NCBI GenBank assembly: GCA_040255345.1
Contig: JBDZUV010000030.1
Location: 1 to 28,522, forward strand
DNA length: 28,522 nt
Direction of reading: 5' to 3'
Source: JAFDWI01 sp040255345
GTDB lineage: Bacteria > Actinomycetota > Acidimicrobiia > Acidimicrobiales > Iamiaceae
Shown: piece by piece, positions 23,445 through 28,522 of the stretch
How the letters are laid out: every line of letters begins with the position of its first letter
How positions within the stretch are numbered: position 1 is the first letter of the stretch
Made by a program: the position numbers and the translations under genes
Notes under the pieces: model-generated
Databases searched by the model: none
What the model saw: only the letters and a program-made list of their open reading frames with translations
Told to the model about the DNA's origin: nothing

Positions 23445-23833
23445 GCGTCGACAGCACGACGCCTGCTCGAACGGGCGAGCGGCCTCTTCGACGAGCTCGA
23501 CGCCGGCCGGGGTCGGGCACGCGTCGATGCGGCATTGCGACAGCTCGGCGTCCGCCGCGGCACACGCGGTCCGCGTGGCCGCTCCCAGTGGGGTGGGAAG
23601 CCCTGACCCCGACCGAATCGATCGTCGCGGAACTGGTCGGCGAAAGCCCGACCAACCCGCAGCTCGCGGAGCGGCTGTTCGTGTCCCGCCGCACCGTGCA
23701 GACCCACGTGTCACACATCTTCATCAAGCTCGAGATCAGCTCGCGGGCCCGCCTGGCCGGCCTGGTCGCCGAGCATCGCGGCGCCGCCGAGGGCGCCGGG
23801 GCGGCCGCGGTGTCCACCGCGACCGCGTCCTGA
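23445..23833 (+). pseudogene. Truncated, frameshifted LuxR-type regulator
   Basis: The frame from about 23594 to 23833 encodes a LuxR/NarL HTH domain: LTPTESIVAELVGESPTN, QLAERLFVSRRTVQTHVSHI and FIKLEISSRARLAGLV. The ~45 residues expected just before it are readable only in another frame upstream, as ARRLLERASGLFDELDAGRG and RVDAALRQLGVRRGTRGPRG, the helical linker of LAL/BREX-type LuxR regulators. The frames join at a G-rich run (CAGTGGGGTGGG, 23586-23597), consistent with loss of one base. The upstream frame is closed by a TGA at 23379 with no start codon, so the sensor and ATPase part is missing. This is a relic of a large regulator; an isolated HTH protein from GTG 23588 is possible but unlikely. 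Confidence 0.7.
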
Positions 23834-23907
23834 CCCGGAGCGCCCTTCGTCCCGTCGGCGGGTACTCCGATACGTTGCAGGATCGCGAGTGAAAGGGGAT
23901 CACCGAG

Positions 23908-25089
23908 ATGACGATGCGAGGTGCCGCCGCGATCGTCGGCGTGGCCGACGAGGTTTCACCCACCGGGGAGCTCCCGATCCGCGGCCGGGCATTGGAGGCC
24001 AAGGTCACCCGGGACGCGCTCGACGACGCCGGACTGTCACTCGACGACATCGACGGTGTCTGCCACGTCGGCGGCGCGCTCGACTTCGCCGAGTTCCTCG
24101 GCATCGCCCCCCGATTCGTCGACTCGACCCTCACCGGCGGGTCGTCGTTCGAGATCCATCTCGAACACGCCGCCGCGGCGATCGCGGCGGGGGTCGCGGA
24201 ATGCGTGCTGGTGGTGTTCGCGCAGACCCCCCGTGCCGACCGCACCGCAGCACGGCGAACCGGTACCGGCGGTGCGCCGAGGCGTCGCGGTCCGCTCTTC
24301 GGCGGCCCCGACCCGATGGCCGAATGGGAACTCCCCTACGGGCTGCAAGGCCCGGTCGGTTCCTACGCACTGGCCGCCGACCGCCACATGGCGCAGTACG
24401 GCACCACCCCGGAACAACTCGCGCAGATCGCGGTCTCGGCGCGCCGATGGGCGGCGCTGAACCCACGGGCGAGATACCGCGACCCGCTCACCGTCGACGA
24501 CGTGGTGGCCTCTGAGATGATCGCGTCGCCGCTCCACAAGCTCGACTGTTGCCTGGTCACCGACGGGGCCGGTGCGTTCATCGTCACCTCGACCGAGCGG
24601 GCCCGCGACCTGGCGAAGCCGGTCGTGGGTGTCCTCGGCGCGGCGACCGCCACGACGCACCGGATGATCTCCCAGATGCCCGACCTGTGTGTCACCCCCG
24701 GCGCGATCAGCGGCCCGCAGGCGTTCGCGATGGCCGGGGTCGGCCCGGCCGACGTCGACGTGTTGATGGGCTATGACAGCTTCACGATCACCCAACTGCT
24801 GCACTACGAGGATCTCGGGTTCTGCGCCAAGGGCGAAGGCGGGCCGTTCGTCGAGTCGACCGACACCGGCCCGGGAGGCACGTTGCCCACCAACACCAAC
24901 GGCGGCGGGCTGTCCTACACCCATCCGGGCATGTACGGCATGTTCCTCGTCGTCGAAGCCGTCCGCCAGCTGCGGGGCGAATGCGGCGAACGGCAGGTCA
25001 CCGACGCCGAGGTGGCCGTCGTCCACGGTTCGGGCATCGTGCTCTCGTGCATGTCGACCGCGGTACTCGGAACGGAGGCGACCCTGTGA
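23908..25089 (+). CDS. Thiolase-like (lipid-transfer/SCP2-thiolase) protein
   Basis: A 393-residue thiolase-fold protein of the 'acetyl-CoA acetyltransferase / lipid-transfer protein' group. Seen: an N-terminal AIVGVADEV strand, the YALAADRHMAQYGTTPEQLAQIAV helix region, DCCLVTDGAGAFIVTS and the C-terminal GGLSYTHPGMYGMFLVVEAVRQL. At the position of the acyl-cysteine the sequence is LTGGSSFEI, so the nucleophilic Cys is absent. That argues against Claisen thiolysis and for a retro-aldol or scaffolding role, as in Ltp2-type enzymes that pair with DUF35 proteins in steroid side-chain degradation. The next gene is such a DUF35 protein, overlapping by GTGA. The ATG at 23908 follows AAGGGGA at 8 nt. 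The substrate is unknown. Confidence 0.88.
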   Translation: MTMRGAAAIVGVADEVSPTGELPIRGRALEAKVTRDALDDAGLSLDDIDGVCHVGGALDFAEFLGIAPRFVDSTLTGGSSFEIHLEHAAAAIAAGVAECVLVVFAQTPRADRTAARRTGTGGAPRRRGPLFGGPDPMAEWELPYGLQGPVGSYALAADRHMAQYGTTPEQLAQIAVSARRWAALNPRARYRDPLTVDDVVASEMIASPLHKLDCCLVTDGAGAFIVTSTERARDLAKPVVGVLGAATATTHRMISQMPDLCVTPGAISGPQAFAMAGVGPADVDVLMGYDSFTITQLLHYEDLGFCAKGEGGPFVESTDTGPGGTLPTNTNGGGLSYTHPGMYGMFLVVEAVRQLRGECGERQVTDAEVAVVHGSGIVLSCMSTAVLGTEATL

Positions 25090-25544
25090 ACGAACGAGAC
25101 GAGAACGAACCCGCCGACGTGGCACGCTTCCAGCCGCCCACCACCGAGACCACCGAAGCGTTCTGGGACGCAACCCGACGCGAGGTCTATCTGGTGCAGT
25201 GGTGCACCGCATGCGACGAACCGGTGTTCTACCCACGGGAAGTGTGTCCGCGTTGCCTGCGCGGCGACCCGCTCGAGTGGCGCCCCTCGGATGGCACCGG
25301 CACCATCCACGCGATGAGCGTGCAGGGCCGTCCCGCTCACCCGGGTATGGCGGCGCTCGTTCCCTATGTGGTCGCGCTGGTCGACCTCGACGCCGGCGGC
25401 GGCGACGGCCGGACGGTGCGCGTCATGAGCAACGTCGTCGACACCGACCCCGACGGGGTGCACAACGGCGACCCGGTCACCCTCGTCTGGGACACCCTCG
25501 ACGACGGACGCAAGCTCGCGCTGTTCCGCCCGACCGGTCCGTGA
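25086..25544 (+). CDS. DUF35 Zn-ribbon/OB-fold protein, partner of the thiolase-like protein
   Basis: A 152-residue protein with an N-terminal helix, a rubredoxin-like zinc ribbon (WCTACDEPVFYPREVCPRC, four Cys) and a C-terminal OB-fold (GTIHAMSVQGRP through GDPVTLVWDTLDDGRKLALF). This is the DUF35_N plus DUF35 layout. DUF35 proteins bind acyl-CoA and form complexes with thiolase-like enzymes, for example ChsH2-DUF35 with Ltp2 or archaeal HMG-CoA synthase complexes. The GTG at 25086 overlaps the thiolase stop (GTGA), so the two are translated together, consistent with a complex. The longer frame upstream lies under the thiolase gene and is shadow. Confidence 0.9.
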   Translation: MNERDENEPADVARFQPPTTETTEAFWDATRREVYLVQWCTACDEPVFYPREVCPRCLRGDPLEWRPSDGTGTIHAMSVQGRPAHPGMAALVPYVVALVDLDAGGGDGRTVRVMSNVVDTDPDGVHNGDPVTLVWDTLDDGRKLALFRPTGP

Positions 25545-25569
25545 CCACCACGGCGCCCGCCGTGCAGCC

Positions 25570-26016
25570 ATGACCACACCTGCCGCTCATCCGCCCGCCG
25601 CACCCGGCGACGTCGCCGAAGCGATCGCCAGGATCCGTGCCAGCGGCGGCCGGGTCACCACCGCGAAGCAGACCGTGCTCGACCTGTTGTTCGGGTCCGG
25701 TCCACCACGGACCGCGGCACAGATCGCCGACGCCGCGGCCGGGGTCGACCGCTCGGTCGTCTACCGCTGTCTCAGACAGTTCGAGGAGCTGGGTATCGCC
25801 GCCCACGTGCACCTCGGGCACGGACAGGCCGTGTACCGGCGGCGGGAGCTGCGCAGCGTTCCGGTCGCGTGTGGGTCCTGCGGGGTCGTCACCGAGTTGG
25901 ACCGTGACGCGGTGCGCGCACTCGAGCAGATCGTCGAGGAACGCACCGGCATCGAACTCGACCTCGTGCACTTTCCGCTGACGGGCCGCTGTGCCGAGTG
26001 CCGCTCGACCGGCTGA
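25570..26016 (+). CDS. Fur-family metal-responsive regulator
   Basis: A 148-residue Fur/Zur/Nur-family repressor. The winged HTH includes GGRVTTAKQTVLDLLF and TAAQIADAAAGVDRSVVYRCLRQFEELG. The dimerisation domain has the structural zinc site CGSCG...CAEC, and His residues VHLGHG and LVHF that can form the regulatory metal site. The metal (Ni, Co, Zn, Fe) cannot be decided by eye. It sits 122 bp upstream of a CbiMNQO-type cobalt/nickel importer with a Fur-type palindrome in front, which points to a Ni/Co-responsive (Nur-like) role. The ATG at 25570 lies 25 nt after the DUF35 stop; its ribosome-binding site is weak. Confidence 0.9.
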   Translation: MTTPAAHPPAAPGDVAEAIARIRASGGRVTTAKQTVLDLLFGSGPPRTAAQIADAAAGVDRSVVYRCLRQFEELGIAAHVHLGHGQAVYRRRELRSVPVACGSCGVVTELDRDAVRALEQIVEERTGIELDLVHFPLTGRCAECRSTG

Positions 26017-26061
26017 GGCGGCCCCGCTGCGCTCACCGCCCCGCCGAACCTCGCCCGTGCT

Positions 26062-26082
26062 TATCGCAATGCGGTTGTGATA
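26062..26082. promoter_or_regulatory. Fur/Nur-type operator before the cobalt/nickel importer
   Basis: TATCGCAA-N5-TTGTGATA is an inverted repeat with 7 of 8 matched arm positions, 57-77 bp upstream of the importer start. The inner GCAA-N5-TTG matches the spacing of the Streptomyces Nur box (TTGCAA-N5-TTGCAA, from memory). It sits between the Fur-family gene and the importer it probably controls. No cobalamin-riboswitch features were seen in the leader. Confidence 0.6.
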
Positions 26083-26138
26083 GGAACGGCGCACCCGCTG
26101 CACCCAGTGGCGACCGAGCGCACCGAGAGGACCCCCCG

Positions 26139-27137
26139 ATGATCGTGGCCATGCACGCGCCCGACGGCTTTCTGGAGCCGGGGGTCGCCGTCGGCTGCGC
26201 GCTGCTCAGCGGTTCGATCCTCGGGCTGTGCCTGCGGCGGGCCTCCGCAGAACTCGACGACCGGCGCGTTCCCCTGGCGGGGCTCGCCGCCGCGTTCGTC
26301 TTCGCCGCGCAGATGTTCACCTTCCCCGTCGCGTCGGGCACCAGCGGGCACCTGCTCGGCGGAGCACTCGCCGCCATCCTGTTGGGCCCGTTCGTCGCCA
26401 CGATCGTCGTGACGGTCGTGGTGGCGATCCAGGCGTTGTTGTTCGCGGACGGTGGGCTCACCGCATTGGGCTACAACGTGCTCAACATGGCCATCGTGCC
26501 CGCATTCGGCGGTTGGGCGCTGTTCGTGCTGTTCCGACGGATGCTCCCCGACGACGCCGGCGGTGTCGTCGGTGCCACGGGCCTGGCGGCCGGCCTCTCG
26601 GTCGTGCTGGCGGCGGTCGCGTTCTCACTCGAGTGGCTCTTCGGCGCCACCGCGCCGGTCCCCTTCGACACGGTGTTCGCCGCCATGGTCGGCGTGCACG
26701 CCCTCATCGGCATCGGCGAGGCGACGCTCAGTGCCCTGGTCGTCGCTGCCGTGCTCGCGTCGCGCCCCGACCTCGTGCACGGCGCTCGCGACCTGCCCGT
26801 CACGGCGGTCGCGGACCGACCAGAGGTCTCCGCGCGCGCGTTCGTGATCGGGGCCGTGCTCGTCGCGGCGGTGTTCGCCACGGTCGTGAGCCAGTTCGCG
26901 TCCGGCGCACCCGACGGCCTCGAACGAGTCGCGCTCGACCACGGCCTGCTCGCCGGCGCACACGGGCACGCGTTCGCCCATGCGCCCTTCGCGCACTACG
27001 CGACCCGGGGAATCGGCAACGAACCCCTCTCGCTGGCGGTCGCCGGACTCGCGGGATCGACCCTGGCGCTGGTCGTCGGTTACGGCATCGTGTCCGCGAC
27101 CCGGGGGGCCCGTCGACCCCGGCCCATCGACCCGTGA
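26139..27137 (+). CDS. Fused CbiM-CbiN (NikMN) substrate-binding component of a Co/Ni ECF importer
   Basis: A 332-residue membrane protein combining the metal-binding S-component CbiM/NikM with a C-terminal CbiN/PDGLE-type segment (VSQFASGAPDGLERVALDHG). The family N-terminus MHAPDGFL, whose His and free amino end coordinate Co or Ni, begins at residue 5 of this start; SGTSGHLLGG and GYNVLNMAIVPAFGG are other CbiM signatures. GAGAGG (26125-26130) favours the ATG at 26139. If the protein is not processed, the ATG at 26151 would expose the metal-binding end directly. A His-rich loop (GAHGHAFAHAPFAHYATRG) follows PDGLE and may collect metal. The next gene overlaps by GTGA. Confidence 0.9.
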   Translation: MIVAMHAPDGFLEPGVAVGCALLSGSILGLCLRRASAELDDRRVPLAGLAAAFVFAAQMFTFPVASGTSGHLLGGALAAILLGPFVATIVVTVVVAIQALLFADGGLTALGYNVLNMAIVPAFGGWALFVLFRRMLPDDAGGVVGATGLAAGLSVVLAAVAFSLEWLFGATAPVPFDTVFAAMVGVHALIGIGEATLSALVVAAVLASRPDLVHGARDLPVTAVADRPEVSARAFVIGAVLVAAVFATVVSQFASGAPDGLERVALDHGLLAGAHGHAFAHAPFAHYATRGIGNEPLSLAVAGLAGSTLALVVGYGIVSATRGARRPRPIDP

Positions 27138-27909
27138 GCGGCAGCCACGGCGTCGTCGACCCGGATCGGCTCCACCGACCCGGCGATTCGCCGGTGCATC
27201 GCCTCGACGCCGCCGCGAAGCTCGTCGGGCTCGTGGCGTTCGTGGTGCTCGTCGCGGTCACCCCACGCGAAGCGGTGATCGTGCCCACCGTCGCGGCGGC
27301 GACGCTGACCCTGGTGGCGTGGCTCGCCGAGGTGCCGGCACGGACGGTCCTGACCCGACTGGCCGCGATCGCCCCGTTCGTCGCCTTCGCGGTCTTCGTT
27401 CCGGTGATCGGCACCGGGCACCGGGTCGATGTCGTGGGCATCTCGCTGTCGACCGACGGACTGTGGGCCTGCTGGGGGATCATCGCGAAGGCGGTGCTCG
27501 GCGCAACCGCCGGCATCCTGACGACCGCCACGACCTCGCTGCCCGAGCTGCTCCGCGGCCTCCGCCGACTCCACGTCCCGCCGCCGGTCGTCTCGATCGT
27601 CGCGGTCATGTTGCGCTATCTGAGCCTCGTGACCGAGCAGCTCGTTCGCCTGCGCCGCGCGATGACCGCCCGGGGGCACGATCCGCGCTGGATCTGGCAG
27701 GTCCGACCCATCGCGTCTTCGGTCGGCACGCTGTTCGTCCGCACCTACGAACGTGGTGAGCGGGTGCATCTGGCCATGGTCGCCCGTGGTTACGACGGCG
27801 AGCTCCCGGGCACCGCCGCGCCGACGACGACCACAGCGGTCGCATCGGTCTGGGCCCTCGTGCCCGCGTTCGTCACCGCCGCGTCACTCGTGGCGTGGAC
27901 GATCCTGAC

Positions 27910-27913
<4 letters not shown>
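27134..27913 (+). CDS. cbiQ: CbiQ/EcfT transmembrane component of the Co/Ni importer
   Basis: A 259-residue EcfT-family coupling protein with about five membrane helices (first at ~35-70). It carries the two Ala-Arg-Gly coupling motifs that contact the ATPase: MTARGHDP near residue 178 and MVARGYDGE near residue 216. PVHRLDAAAKLVGLVAFVVL at the N-terminus (usually DPR.K) is also characteristic. The GTG at 27134 overlaps the CbiMN stop and the next gene overlaps this stop in the same GTGA way, so the transporter subunits are translationally coupled. It transmits ATP-driven movement from CbiO to CbiM. Confidence 0.92.

Positions 27914-28522
<609 letters not shown>

Noticed and set aside
22744..23892. 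Alternative plus-strand frame overlapping the GNAT gene and LuxR relic
   Set aside because: Arg-rich without any domain; the overlapping frames encode recognisable GNAT and LuxR sequences.
26017..26138. Cobalamin riboswitch before the Co/Ni importer
   Set aside because: The 122-bp leader is too short for a complete riboswitch and lacks a recognisable B12-box; a Fur-type palindrome is seen instead.

Overview
The window is high-GC DNA with dense short operons, frequent GTG starts and 4-nt start/stop overlaps. That, together with DUF4214/fibronectin III surface proteins, Thr/Pro-rich secreted proteins, MMPL transporters and a YqjD/YqjE-like membrane-stress trio, suggests a high-GC actinobacterium, possibly of the class Acidimicrobiia (inference from gene content only; there is no rRNA gene or other taxonomic marker here). 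A run of exactly 100 N (20065-20164) is a scaffold join, so the two sides may not be true neighbours.

Left part (1-9.3 kb): a short-chain dehydrogenase and a PF10118-type metal-dependent hydrolase on the minus strand. Next come a plus-strand membrane-stress trio (YqjD-like helical protein, holin-X/YqjE-like protein, DUF3618-like protein) with a possible SigB/SigF-type promoter, and a YihY/BrkB membrane protein. A DNA methyltransferase with a nuclease-like C-terminal domain is divergent from a Nudix hydrolase. A secreted Thr-rich protein is divergent from a hemerythrin, and a Crp/Fnr regulator lies convergent with the hemerythrin. An FNR-type TTGA-N6-TCAA site lies in front of the hemerythrin gene, and the regulator carries the matching ExxSR recognition helix.

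Middle part (9.3-20 kb): an MMPL transporter plus a TDT/SLAC1-family channel; a second MMPL transporter divergent from its likely TetR repressor across tandem operators; a DUF302 - PIG-L deacetylase - TauE/SafE gene string; and a large DUF4214/FnIII secreted protein. The first MMPL gene and the DUF302 gene are each preceded by the same operator, ATACCCC-N2-GGGGTAT. This is the signature of the CsoR/CstR repressor family (copper or persulfide sensing). Each of the two putative operons contains a membrane protein of a family with known sulfite exporters, so the pair may form an undescribed sulfane-sulfur/sulfite (or copper) stress regulon. This is the most interesting hypothesis in the window.

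Right part (20-28.5 kb, beyond the gap): an HD-domain protein, an acyl-CoA synthetase, a GNAT acetyltransferase, a decayed LuxR-type regulator, a thiolase-like/DUF35 pair for acyl-CoA metabolism, a Fur-family regulator, and a fused CbiMN - CbiQ - CbiO cobalt/nickel importer running off the window end, preceded by a Fur-type operator. A 25-codon ORF in front of the acyl-CoA synthetase closely resembles the ribosome-binding site and N-terminus of the thiolase gene 3 kb downstream and looks like a paralogue remnant. I saw no tRNA, rRNA, CRISPR array or insertion sequence. Apart from the pseudogene region at 23369-23907, no gene-free stretch exceeds 300 bases.
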